Assembly (NCBI GenBank): GCA_029974925.1
Contig: JARKQH010000146.1
Span: forward strand, 1 to 48,030
Origin: Verrucomicrobiota bacterium
GTDB taxonomy: Bacteria; Verrucomicrobiota; Verrucomicrobiia; Limisphaerales; UBA8199
Reading direction: 5' to 3'
DNA length: 48,030 nt
Shown here piece after piece: positions 9,239 to 16,964 of the stretch. The notes beneath the pieces are model-generated. The model ran no database searches. It was not told the origin of the DNA and saw nothing but the letters and a program-made list of their open reading frames with translations. The position numbers and the translations under genes are program-made. Numbering within the stretch: the first letter of the stretch is position 1; every line of letters starts with the position of its first letter.

Positions 9239-10624
9239 ATGAAACACCCTTCGGCATCGGTTGCGCCTCCGTCGAGGAATTTCTCCCACCGGCTGCTTTC
9301 CATTCTCTTGGGCCTGTTCCTTGCCCTCTGCCTGCTGAAGTTTGGGAATCCGCCCATCATGGAGAAATACGTGACTCCCCCCGGCAACATTTACGAGCTG
9401 TTGCTGGGTTTCCCATGGCCCATTACGTGGGCGTACCTCGGGCTGGCGGGGTTATTGGTTGTTGGGTGGCGCACCGCCCGATGGGAGCTCCCGGCTCCAC
9501 CATGGCTCGCCCTGCTGCCTTTTTTCTGGCTGGCCTGGCAGGTGCTGGCGGAATGGGATTCCGTCTCGCCGACCCTCTCGATCCCGACCGTCCGGCACTT
9601 CATTGCCTGCGTCGCTTGCTACGCCCTCGGTCTTTTCTGTTTGGGGCCGCGCGGCCCGCTGAGCGCCGGCTTCCTCGCCGCTCTGACCGCCGGCATTCTC
9701 CTGGTGGTCATCGCCGGTTGGGAACAACATTTCGGGGGGCTCGAAGCATCCCGAAAATACTTCTTCCAGTACCTCTATCCCGAACTCAAAGAGGTGCCGC
9801 CCGAGTATTTGAAGAAAATCTCCAGCGACCGGATTTTTGCCACGCTTTTCTATCCAAACACTCTGGCAGGGGCGTTGTTGCTCATTTATCCCCCCGTGTT
9901 GTGGTTTGTCTGGAGTGTGGGCGGAGAGGGCAGAATGACCCTGCCCGCGCGCGCCACGCTTCTCGCGATGGTTGCCCTTGGAGGGGCGGGCTGTTTGTAC
10001 TGGTCGGGTTCCAAAGGGGGGTGGCTCATCGCCTTGGTGCTTGGCTTGATCGCCCTCCAGCGATCCGGCTTCAGCCGCCAGCTCAGACTAGCACTCGTTT
10101 TGGGCATTCTCGTGGCCGGCTTGGCTGGCTTTTTCTGGAAATACTCAGGTTTCTTCCAAAAGGGCGCCACCAGCGTCGGAGCCCGTTTCGATTACTGGCG
10201 TGCGGCGGTGGAGACCGCCCGCAACCACCCCTTTCTGGGCACCGGTCCGGGCACGTTCGCTTTGGCTTACGAGAAGATCAAACGCCCGGAGTCGGAAATG
10301 GCTCGCCTGGCGCATAACGACTATCTGGAACAAGCGTCGGACTCGGGCTTGCTTGGAGCGTTATTGTATTCGGTTTTCGTTGTCGGCAGTCTGGCTGTCG
10401 GATGGCGGCGAATACATCGCGCCGGCCCATCTGCGATGGATTCCATTGCGGGCCAACGCTTTGCAGTCTGGCTGGGGGTCTTTGCCTGGGCTATCCACAG
10501 CCTGATTGAGTTCGGACTTTATATTCCAGCGCTTGCCTGGCCAGCCTTCACGCTGCTTGGCTGGCTTTTGGGCCAACCAGAAAAGGGCGGCAATCCGCAG
10601 GGAAAACCCTCACAAAACCAATAG
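9239..10624 (+). CDS. O-antigen ligase / Wzy polymerase family membrane protein
   Basis: A 461-residue polytopic membrane protein with roughly ten to twelve hydrophobic segments. The Wzy_C region shows FYPNTLAGALLLIYPPVLW, GSKGGWLIALVLGLI, and a large periplasmic loop with ARNHPFLGTGPGTF followed by ARLAHNDYLEQASDSGLLG. The HND(Y/F)L signature is typical of enzymes that ligate or polymerise lipid-linked glycans at the outer face of the inner membrane. ATG 9239 is preferred because the frame upstream overlaps holB. It follows holB by 11 bases and probably shares its transcript. Whether it acts as ligase or polymerase cannot be decided here. Confidence 0.88.
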   Translation: MKHPSASVAPPSRNFSHRLLSILLGLFLALCLLKFGNPPIMEKYVTPPGNIYELLLGFPWPITWAYLGLAGLLVVGWRTARWELPAPPWLALLPFFWLAWQVLAEWDSVSPTLSIPTVRHFIACVACYALGLFCLGPRGPLSAGFLAALTAGILLVVIAGWEQHFGGLEASRKYFFQYLYPELKEVPPEYLKKISSDRIFATLFYPNTLAGALLLIYPPVLWFVWSVGGEGRMTLPARATLLAMVALGGAGCLYWSGSKGGWLIALVLGLIALQRSGFSRQLRLALVLGILVAGLAGFFWKYSGFFQKGATSVGARFDYWRAAVETARNHPFLGTGPGTFALAYEKIKRPESEMARLAHNDYLEQASDSGLLGALLYSVFVVGSLAVGWRRIHRAGPSAMDSIAGQRFAVWLGVFAWAIHSLIEFGLYIPALAWPAFTLLGWLLGQPEKGGNPQGKPSQNQ

Positions 10625-10650
10625 ACAAGCGGACTCGGGATGACTAGTCT
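10622..10650 (+). promoter_or_regulatory. Predicted promoter of aroQ, near-leaderless
   Basis: TAGACA at 10622-10627 and TAGTCT at 10645-10650 are separated by 17 bases. The second element ends 11 bases before ATG 10662, so transcription would begin only a few bases ahead of the start codon. This is inferred by eye and shares the TANNNT pattern with several other starts in the window. Confidence 0.4.
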
Positions 10651-10661
10651 CCGCCCCGGCG

Positions 10662-11111
10662 ATGAGAATCCTGTTCCTGAATGGCCCAAACCTGAACCTG
10701 CTCGGCCAGCGCGAGCCCGAGGTCTATGGCCATGCCACCCTGGCAGATATCGAAGCGATGGTCCGGCAGCGAGCTCGGGAGTTGGGAGTCGAGATTGATT
10801 TCCGACAGACCAATCTCGAGGGCGAGCTGGTCACTTGGATTCAAAAAGCGCGTGGCCAGTTTGAGGTCGTCGTTCTCAACGCCGCTGCTTATACCCACAC
10901 CAGCGTTGCAATCCGCGATGCGATTGCGGCGGCTGGTTTGCCCGTGATTGAAATTCACCTGTCAAATATCCACGCCCGGGAAGAGTTCAGACACAAGTCA
11001 TTAATCGCACCCGTTTGCGTGGGGCAGATCAGCGGATTTGGGCCATTCTCGTATGTTCTGGCGGTTGAAGCCGCTGTTAACGTTAAAGGTGTCAAGAGAC
11101 GCCCCAAATGA
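10662..11111 (+). CDS. aroQ: 3-dehydroquinate dehydratase, type II
   Basis: A 149-residue dodecamer-forming dehydratase of the shikimate pathway, converting 3-dehydroquinate to 3-dehydroshikimate. Hallmarks are all present: [17 protein letters not shown] at the N-terminus with R17 and catalytic Y22, NAAAYTHTS with N73 and H79, and [15 protein letters not shown] with catalytic H99 and R110. The length is normal for type II enzymes. It lies directly ahead of accB-accC, an arrangement known in many bacteria. The start is ATG 10662; no Shine-Dalgarno sequence is evident. Confidence 0.96.
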   Translation: MRILFLNGPNLNLLGQREPEVYGHATLADIEAMVRQRARELGVEIDFRQTNLEGELVTWIQKARGQFEVVVLNAAAYTHTSVAIRDAIAAAGLPVIEIHLSNIHAREEFRHKSLIAPVCVGQISGFGPFSYVLAVEAAVNVKGVKRRPK

Positions 11112-11148
11112 TGCTCATTTCACGAATTATTCGATAAAAAAATCAGGC

Positions 11149-11177
11149 TTGACCTCCCAAATGTCTTTATCTAGCCT
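11149..11177 (+). promoter_or_regulatory. Predicted promoter of accBC
   Basis: TTGACC at 11149-11154 and TAGCCT at 11172-11177 are 17 bases apart, in the AT-richer gap between aroQ and accB. The -35 is close to consensus, while the -10 matches only the TANNNT pattern. The leader to GTG 11300 would be about 115 bases. Confidence 0.4.
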
Positions 11178-11299
11178 CCCGTCAGTCTGATTTAGTGGTC
11201 TGAGCAGTGTTCGAGAAGCGGTCACTGCTTTTTTGCTAATTTCGAGCGAAAAGTAAGTTGAAAAGACGTGTCGGAAAACACTCTAACGATATAAATCTC

Positions 11300-11770
11300 G
11301 TGGACCTCAAAGATATCAAAGCCATCATTGACCTGATGAAGAAGAACTCCGTCTCGGAATTCGAGCTGGAGAAACAAGACTTCAAGATCAGGCTTAAGCG
11401 GGGTATCAACGGTGGGGTGCCCGTCATGCCATCCTATGAGGAACAGCCCCAAATGGCAGCCTTTCCGGCTGCTCCAGTGGCTCCGGCTCCGCTGCCCCCT
11501 CCCTCCGTTCCTCCCCCTCCAGCCACCAACGAGACGGAGATCAAATCTCCCATGATTGGCACCTTCTATCGCGCTCCATCGCCGGAATCGGCTCCTTATG
11601 TCGAGGTTGGGTCCGAGGTGAACCCAGAGACCGTTGTTTGCATCATCGAAGCCATGAAAGTGATGAACGAGATCAAAGCCGAGGCCAAAGGAGTCATTAC
11701 GCAGGTGCTGGTCGAAAACGCCAAGCCGGTCGAGTTCGGCCAGCCGCTGTTCCGAATTCGTCCGGCGTGA
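11300..11770 (+). CDS. accB: Acetyl-CoA carboxylase biotin carboxyl carrier protein
   Basis: A 156-residue carrier for the carboxyl group in the first step of fatty-acid synthesis. The N-terminus DLKDIKAIIDLMKKN matches the family's conserved start region. A Pro/Ala-rich flexible linker spans about 45-78, and the biotinyl domain begins at IKSPMIGTFYRAPSP. The biotin-accepting lysine is K120 in EAMKVMNEI. I prefer GTG 11300 because family members begin just there; an in-frame TTG at 11258 would add 14 residues. It is followed 58 bases later by accC on the same strand. Confidence 0.93.
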   Translation: MDLKDIKAIIDLMKKNSVSEFELEKQDFKIRLKRGINGGVPVMPSYEEQPQMAAFPAAPVAPAPLPPPSVPPPPATNETEIKSPMIGTFYRAPSPESAPYVEVGSEVNPETVVCIIEAMKVMNEIKAEAKGVITQVLVENAKPVEFGQPLFRIRPA

Positions 11771-11828
11771 GAGGCGCCGGCCTGGCTTGGCTCTTTAGTG
11801 GCCCAGAAACAACCGGCTCGAATCACTC

Positions 11829-13211
11829 ATGTTCGAAAAAATCCTGGTCGCCAATCGCGGCGAAATCGCAGTGCGCATCATTCGCGCCTGCAAGGAACTC
11901 AACATCCGCACGGTTGCCGTGTATTCCGAGGCAGACGCCAACTCGATGCACGTCCAGTTGGCGGACGAAGCGATCTGTATCGGCAAGGCTCCCGCCAGCG
12001 ACAGCTACCTCCGCATTGACCGCATCGTCAGCGCCGCTGAAATCGCCGATGTGGATGCGATCCATCCGGGCTACGGTTTCCTTTCGGAAAATGCGCATTT
12101 TGCGGACGTCTGCGAGAGCTGCAACATCCGGTTCATCGGGCCCAGTTCGCGCGCCATGAACGCCTTGGAGGACAAGGCGGTCAGCCGCGCCCTGGCCCGC
12201 AAAGCAGGCGTCCCCACGCCCCCCGGCTCGGATGGGGTGGTGGATACCGAGCAGGATGCGCTCGCAGTGGCCAAGCGAATTGGCTACCCGGTCATGATCA
12301 AGGCGGTGGCGGGGGGCGGAGGCCGCGGCATGCGGGTGGCCCACAACGACATCTCCCTGGTCAAGGGTTACCACACGGCCCGCTCCGAGGCCGAAAAGGC
12401 CTTTGGCAATTCCGGGGTTTACATCGAGAAATTCATCGAAAACCCGCACCATATCGAGTTCCAGATTCTCGCCGATAACAAAGGGCACATCATTCACCTT
12501 GGCGAACGGGATTGTTCCATCCAGCGGCGGAATCAAAAGGTGGTCGAGGAAAGCCCGTCGCCGCTCATCGAAAACAAGTTCAAGAAGCTCCGTGAAAAAA
12601 TGGGCAAGGCGGCCGTGCGCATCGCCGAGGAGGCCAACTACACCAACGCCGGAACCGTCGAGTTCATCGTGGACAACCACGGCAACTTTTACTTCCTCGA
12701 AGTCAACAAGCGCATCCAGGTCGAGCACCCGGTCACCGAGGAGGTCACCGGCCTGGATTTGGTTCGGTACCAAATCCTGCTGGCCATGGGCGAGCCGCTC
12801 CGCTTGTCCCAAAGCGATGTCCAGTTTAAAGGCCACGCCATCGAATGCCGCATCAACGCCGAGGACCCCTTCGACGATTTCCGTCCCAGTCCCGGGCGCG
12901 TGGAAATGTATTATCAACCAGGGGGACGGGGCGTTCGCGTGGACACACACGCCTATGCCGGTTACATCATTCCGTCGGCCTACGATTCCATGATTGGCAA
13001 GCTCATTACCTACGGCAAAGACCGTCGGGAGGCCATGGACCGCATGAGCCGGGCCCTCGGCGAATATATGATTACGGGCATCAAGACCACCATTGCGTTC
13101 CAGCAGGCCATTCTTCAGGATCCCAATTTTCGCCGGGGGGTTTACTCCACCAGTTTCATCGAGCAGTTGCTCAGCGGCGCCCGGCGCGAATTGATCGAGG
13201 AAAAAGCCTGA
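11829..13211 (+). CDS. accC: Acetyl-CoA carboxylase, biotin carboxylase subunit
   Basis: A 460-residue ATP-grasp enzyme that carboxylates biotin on AccB. Visible features: [16 protein letters not shown] at 8, the [10 protein letters not shown] signature at 79, ATP-binding K116 and K158, the Gly-rich loop AGGGGRGMR, and [15 protein letters not shown] near 227. Metal ligand E278 and catalytic E291/N293/R295 sit in [15 protein letters not shown]. The residue between N293 and R295 is lysine, where the well-studied enzymes have threonine (MNTRIQVEH). The length is normal. It forms an operon with accB. Confidence 0.96.
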   Translation: MFEKILVANRGEIAVRIIRACKELNIRTVAVYSEADANSMHVQLADEAICIGKAPASDSYLRIDRIVSAAEIADVDAIHPGYGFLSENAHFADVCESCNIRFIGPSSRAMNALEDKAVSRALARKAGVPTPPGSDGVVDTEQDALAVAKRIGYPVMIKAVAGGGGRGMRVAHNDISLVKGYHTARSEAEKAFGNSGVYIEKFIENPHHIEFQILADNKGHIIHLGERDCSIQRRNQKVVEESPSPLIENKFKKLREKMGKAAVRIAEEANYTNAGTVEFIVDNHGNFYFLEVNKRIQVEHPVTEEVTGLDLVRYQILLAMGEPLRLSQSDVQFKGHAIECRINAEDPFDDFRPSPGRVEMYYQPGGRGVRVDTHAYAGYIIPSAYDSMIGKLITYGKDRREAMDRMSRALGEYMITGIKTTIAFQQAILQDPNFRRGVYSTSFIEQLLSGARRELIEEKA

Positions 13212-13225
13212 AGCGCCCGCGGGAT

Positions 13226-13243
13226 CGGACTGTCCGTTTTTTT
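13226..13243 (+). terminator. Possible weak terminator after accC
   Basis: A short stem CGGA/TCCG with a three-base loop is followed directly by seven T (13237-13243), 15 bases beyond the accC stop. The stem is short, so this is only a candidate. Confidence 0.35.
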
Positions 13244-13257
13244 CCGCGAATCCCCTG

Positions 13258-13285
13258 TTGACGCCGGTGGCCGTTTTGCTATGAA
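13258..13285 (+). promoter_or_regulatory. Predicted promoter of the RRM protein gene
   Basis: TTGACG at 13258-13263 and TATGAA at 13280-13285 are 16 bases apart. This is one of the best sigma-70-like promoters in the window. The start codon is at 13418, so the transcript would have a leader of roughly 125 bases. Confidence 0.5.
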
Positions 13286-13417
13286 TTCGTCGTTCGTTCA
13301 ATGAACGCGCGTGTCGGTGTCAGAAGACAGATTGTCCGTGAATTCGTTAGTGACATTCAGTGATCCTGCCGGTGCAGTCCTCCCCACTTGTCTTTCTTGA
13401 GCGAACGTACATAGCGT

Positions 13418-13690
13418 ATGAACCCAAACAGGCTCTTCGTGGGCAACCTGTCGTACCAGACCATGGAAAACGACCTTCAGGACTATTTCTCCCAAGCCGG
13501 AGTTGTCACGTCCGTTCACCTGATGCTGGACAAAATGACCGGACGGTCCCGGGGCTTTGCTTTCGTTGAGTTCGCCACCGCTGAAGAGGCTGCCAAGGCC
13601 GTCGAGAAGTTCCACAACCAGCCGTTCCAAGGCCGCAACCTGACCGTGAACGTCGCCCGGCCGCGCGAGGAGCGCGCCCCGCGCAGTTAA
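13418..13690 (+). CDS. RRM-domain RNA-binding protein
   Basis: This 90-residue protein is a single RNA-recognition motif. RNP2 is LFVGNLSYQT at residue 6 and RNP1 is RGFAFVEF near residue 46, both with the aromatic residues that stack on RNA. The C-terminal tail is short and basic (ARPREERAPRS). Such proteins are common in cyanobacteria, Verrucomicrobiota and proteobacteria, where some are cold-induced. It stands alone, with its own promoter and a long leader upstream. The RNA targets are unknown. Confidence 0.93.
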   Translation: MNPNRLFVGNLSYQTMENDLQDYFSQAGVVTSVHLMLDKMTGRSRGFAFVEFATAEEAAKAVEKFHNQPFQGRNLTVNVARPREERAPRS

Positions 13691-14164
13691 GCGGTTTGCG
13701 CGTCAGTTTGCCTCCCTCCTTCAAAGGTTCAGTGGCCGGGAAGGAGACGATGGCGTTTTGGCGGCTGGCGAAGGGGGGCCGGGCTGCGGGAAAGGAAGCC
13801 TCTGGCTCAGGCAGCGGCGCCTGTGAGTCAGGCCGGCGGAGCCGAAGCTTCCAAGGAGCGCCCGCTCGCACCGTCCTGCGCCTCCGGAATTGTCCGCGCA
13901 AGACTTGGAGGGAGCTGCGGCGCGAAGAAGGCCGTTTGCCCTGCCATGGCGGAGTGCCGGCTTCCCTCGAATCGCCGGTCCGCGAGTGGGGAGCGTCTCA
14001 CGCGGACGGCGGCAGAGGGGACCCGGTGGGCAACGGCTTGGGGCGCTTGGAGGTCTTCCGAAAGGCCTAAAATGAAGTTGCACCCCCAATCCCCGCGGCA
14101 TTAGCCTTCCTCCGCACGGTTCGGCGCTGCAAGCCAGCGCTGGATTCGGCAGCCATCGTATCCT
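13691..14164. other. Non-coding gap with a long hairpin
   Basis: No convincing gene is present in these 474 bases. The frames that stay open are arginine/proline rich and resemble no family. An imperfect inverted repeat lies at 13974-13984 and 14001-14010 (10 pairs with one bulged base) around a 16-base loop. It looks like a dispersed intergenic repeat unit, but a second copy was not found in the window. TTGCAC at 14078 and TAGCCT at 14102 (18-base spacer) may be the promoter of the gene at 14165. Confidence 0.5.
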
Positions 14165-15118
14165 ATGAGCAAGAAAACCCGACCCACTCCGGGAGGTTCC
14201 TCCCCACGTGCCACTTCGCCTCGTTCCGCCGCGCGCCGGGCCAGAATTCATCCCGTCGTTATTTACCCTTTCGTGCAGCCTCGCGATTTCACGGACGTCG
14301 AGGCGCTCTTCGACCTGGTGGGCCGGCTGGACGGCGATCGGGCCCGGTATGCCCGCCCCATCACGGTCATGGACAAAAAGACCTGCCGGGCGCCCGCATG
14401 CGCCCGGGCGCTGGCGAAGTTTCGCGCGCAGGTGGTCGAACGGCACTCGGACGTCCTGGATGCCTGGTGTGTGGACACCTGCCAGATGTGGTATGCGGGG
14501 TTGGGCCTGGCCCACGAACGGGGCCGGCCGGGGGATGTCTATTGGCTCATCCCAGGGGATTTCAACTACGGCAGCGCGGTGGGACGCGAGGTGCTCGACC
14601 GCCTGCACGACCTGCCCGAGATTGTGTTGGAGCTCAAACAGGACCTGTGCATCGGCGAAATCGCCACCGACCACCGCAATTCCAAACAATTGATAGACAC
14701 TTACGGCACGTTCGCCCTCCTGTACAACTGGTTCCCGGTCGAGGCGCGGGAAATCCGCGAGTACACCGAGCGGCCCCGTTCCGAGTTTTTCGCCGTGGAG
14801 CACCGGTTCCTCGACCGTTGCCTTCTGCAGCGCTGGTATCCTTATGAGCAGACCGTTGTCATGCTGCTGCAAGCGGTTTTCAACCAGAGAAAAATCAGCC
14901 GGTTTTTTGTCGGGGACATCACCGACCTGCCCGAAGGGGGAGAGTCGCTCACTTCCGCCATGCAGCAGGTGGAACGCACCGAGCGGGTGCTTAAGAATGT
15001 CTGGCGCGACCGCCATCAGGGGCGAAAGGATTGGATTCAGGCTTATCGAAGCCTGGAAACCCAGTCGGATCGGGTCCGCCGGACGGCACTAATGATTCTG
15101 GAAAACCTGTTGCACTAA
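14165..15118 (+). CDS. Conserved-looking protein of unknown function
   Basis: This encodes 317 residues, apparently soluble, with no signal peptide and no membrane segment. The first 28 residues are basic and low complexity; the rest looks globular. Notable stretches are HPVVIYPFVQPRDF near 29, DKKTCRAPACARAL near 70, GDVYWLIPGDFNYG near 122, and IGEIATDHRNSKQLIDTYG near 163. The nucleotide-sugar-enzyme look of the DVYWLIPGDFN region is suggestive only; I do not recognise the family. A CBM48 gene follows 45 bases downstream on the same strand, so a link to glycogen or glycan metabolism is possible. Confidence 0.7.
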   Translation: MSKKTRPTPGGSSPRATSPRSAARRARIHPVVIYPFVQPRDFTDVEALFDLVGRLDGDRARYARPITVMDKKTCRAPACARALAKFRAQVVERHSDVLDAWCVDTCQMWYAGLGLAHERGRPGDVYWLIPGDFNYGSAVGREVLDRLHDLPEIVLELKQDLCIGEIATDHRNSKQLIDTYGTFALLYNWFPVEAREIREYTERPRSEFFAVEHRFLDRCLLQRWYPYEQTVVMLLQAVFNQRKISRFFVGDITDLPEGGESLTSAMQQVERTERVLKNVWRDRHQGRKDWIQAYRSLETQSDRVRRTALMILENLLH

Positions 15119-15146
15119 TCCTTCCCGCAACAGGCCCTGTGCCGGG

Positions 15147-15152
15147 TATGAT
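15147..15152 (+). promoter_or_regulatory. Predicted -10 element of the CBM48 gene
   Basis: TATGAT ends 11 bases before ATG 15164. No good -35 hexamer is seen at the right distance. The short distance again suggests a near-leaderless transcript. Confidence 0.35.
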
Positions 15153-15163
15153 ATTTTGAGTTT

Positions 15164-15448
15164 ATGTCGTGGTCCGATTATCGTAAGCCGCTTCGCGCGA
15201 TCAATTTCATTTGTCACGCGCCCCAGGCCAAGAGTGTGAGCTTGGTGGGCGATTTCAACCAGTGGAATCCTTCGTCCCATCCGATGAAGCAGATGCCCGA
15301 CCGTTCCTGGCTGCTGACGGTCGAACTCAAGCACGGGCATCACCGGTACGCGTTTCTGGTTGATAACGTTCTGACGCTTGACCCCAAGGCCCAGGGGGTA
15401 ACCCGCACTGACAAGGGTGAACGCGTTTCGCTGGTGCCGGTCAGTTAA
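15164..15448 (+). CDS. Stand-alone CBM48 / AMPK-type glycogen-binding domain protein
   Basis: The whole 94-residue protein is one glycogen-binding beta-sandwich: INFICHAPQAKSVSLVGDFN followed by QWNPSSHPM, then WLLTVELKHGHHRYAFLVD. The GDFNxW motif and the YxFxVD strand are hallmarks of AMPK-beta and isoamylase N-terminal domains, which bind alpha-glucans. There is no catalytic domain, so it may be an adaptor that targets a partner to glycogen. glgC at 33208 shows that glycogen synthesis is likely in this organism. Confidence 0.9.
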   Translation: MSWSDYRKPLRAINFICHAPQAKSVSLVGDFNQWNPSSHPMKQMPDRSWLLTVELKHGHHRYAFLVDNVLTLDPKAQGVTRTDKGERVSLVPVS

Positions 15449-15509
15449 CGGACCCTCCCCCCGCGCTGTTTGTCCCGTCCTCTGCGGCGGTCCGCCGGCC
15501 CCGCGGGCG

Positions 15510-16901
15510 TCAGGGCTTTTTCTTTGGTGGAGCATGGATCGCTTCGCCGTGCACGGCGTGGGCGGCCTCGAGCCAGGCCTCGCTGAACGTGGGATGGGCG
15601 TGAATGGTGCGGCCGAGCTCCTGCGCGGTTAGTTCCGCGCGAATGGCCGTCGCCGCCTCGGCGATGAGTTCCGTGGCGTGCGGGCCGACGGCGGCCGCGC
15701 CGAGCAGTTGGTCGGTGGTCGCGTCCGCAACCCACTTGACAAAACCGGTCGTGTGGCCGGCGGCCAGCGCCTTGCCGAGCGCGGCGAACCGGAATTTCCC
15801 GGTCTTGACGGGCCGTTGAGCCTTTTTCGCCTCTTCCTCGCTCAAGCCGACCGTTCCGATTTCAGGGGAGGTGAAAATGACGTTGGGGACGAGGGTTTCA
15901 TGGGCTCGGGGCCTTTTGCCGAAGGCGTTTTCTGCAGCCGCCAGACCTTGGGCGGTGGCATAATGAGCCAGTTGGGCTTTGCCGGTCACATCGCCGATGG
16001 CGAAGATCGAAGGCACGCGGGTGCGGCAACAGGCATCGGCGGGAATAAACCCCTGCTCGTTGGTTTCCAGTCCGGCCTTTTGAAGTTCAAGACCGGCTGT
16101 CACAGGTTTGCGCCCCACGGCGCTCAACAGGAGGTCCGCCCGCAAGGTTTCCTCGCCGAACCGGCCCTGCACCGACTGCTCGTCCGCTTCGATGTTTTCC
16201 AAAGCCTTGCCCGTGAGAATGCGAATGCCCAGGTTCCGCTCCATGGCCGCGCGAACTTCGCGGCGGACGTCGGGGTCGAGCAGCAGCAGAATGTCCGAGA
16301 GCAGCTCAACCAGGGTCACTTTCACGCCCAAAAGGGCGGCCATGCAGGCCAGTTCGCAGCCGATGAATCCGCCCCCCAGCACCAGCAGGCTTCCCGGCAA
16401 TTGGTCGCGATCGAGAAACCCTCGGCTTTCGACTACTCGCGGGTGTCTCGGCAGGAAAGCGGGCATGGCTGAGGTCGAACCGGTGGCGATGACAACCTTT
16501 TTTGCCCCCAGCAACGTGCCGTCCTCCAACGCGAGGGTCTGGCGGTCCCTGAATGCCGCTGTGTCGGTAAACAGTTTGACGCCGTTTCCGGCCAGGAGTT
16601 GCCTGACGCCGGTTTGAAGCTGGCGAACGACCTGGTTCTTGTGCGCGATCAGGGCGGCGTAATCCAGCGATGCGTTTTGGACGCGAATGCCCAGGCGCGC
16701 CCCGTGCTGGATTTGGGCGAAAGCCTCGGCGGCCGCGATGAGGGCTTTCGTCGGAATACAGCCCCAATTGAGGCACGTGCCTCCCAGTTGCTCTTTTTCC
16801 ACCAAGGCAACCGACGCCCCGAGTTGCGCGCCGCGGATGGCGGCAGGATAACCGCCGGGACCGGCGCCGATAACCACCAGATCGAAGTGTTCCATATTCA
16901 A
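15510..16901 (-). CDS. lpdA: Dihydrolipoyl dehydrogenase (E3)
   Basis: A 463-residue flavoprotein that reoxidises lipoamide and reduces NAD+. FAD-binding GAGPGGYPAAIR is at 12, redox-active C43 and C48 lie in GGTCLNWGCIPTKAL, the NAD-binding motif is LVLGGGFIGCELA, and FAIGDVTG marks the second FAD site. The C-terminal HAHPTFSEAWLEAA carries the active-site His-Glu pair. The start may be the first or third codon (both Met). It is the last gene of the leftward pyruvate dehydrogenase operon, 63 bases after the polyol dehydrogenase stop. Confidence 0.96.
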   Translation of the reverse strand: MNMEHFDLVVIGAGPGGYPAAIRGAQLGASVALVEKEQLGGTCLNWGCIPTKALIAAAEAFAQIQHGARLGIRVQNASLDYAALIAHKNQVVRQLQTGVRQLLAGNGVKLFTDTAAFRDRQTLALEDGTLLGAKKVVIATGSTSAMPAFLPRHPRVVESRGFLDRDQLPGSLLVLGGGFIGCELACMAALLGVKVTLVELLSDILLLLDPDVRREVRAAMERNLGIRILTGKALENIEADEQSVQGRFGEETLRADLLLSAVGRKPVTAGLELQKAGLETNEQGFIPADACCRTRVPSIFAIGDVTGKAQLAHYATAQGLAAAENAFGKRPRAHETLVPNVIFTSPEIGTVGLSEEEAKKAQRPVKTGKFRFAALGKALAAGHTTGFVKWVADATTDQLLGAAAVGPHATELIAEAATAIRAELTAQELGRTIHAHPTFSEAWLEAAHAVHGEAIHAPPKKKP

Positions 16902-16964
16902 GCGATTTGTTTTTGTGTCTGCCCCCGCCAGGCGAACCGCGACCCCCGCGCTCGCCGCGGAGGA

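Noticed and set aside
11823-13301. A 492-codon minus-strand open frame opposite accC
   Set aside because: It is an antisense shadow. accC on the plus strand is unmistakable, and the minus-strand product has no recognisable motif.
13721-15016. A 431-codon minus-strand open frame spanning the gap and the gene at 14165
   Set aside because: Its first part mirrors the plus-strand gene, and its tail is low-complexity Arg/Pro/Ser sequence. The plus-strand gene has the better protein-like composition.
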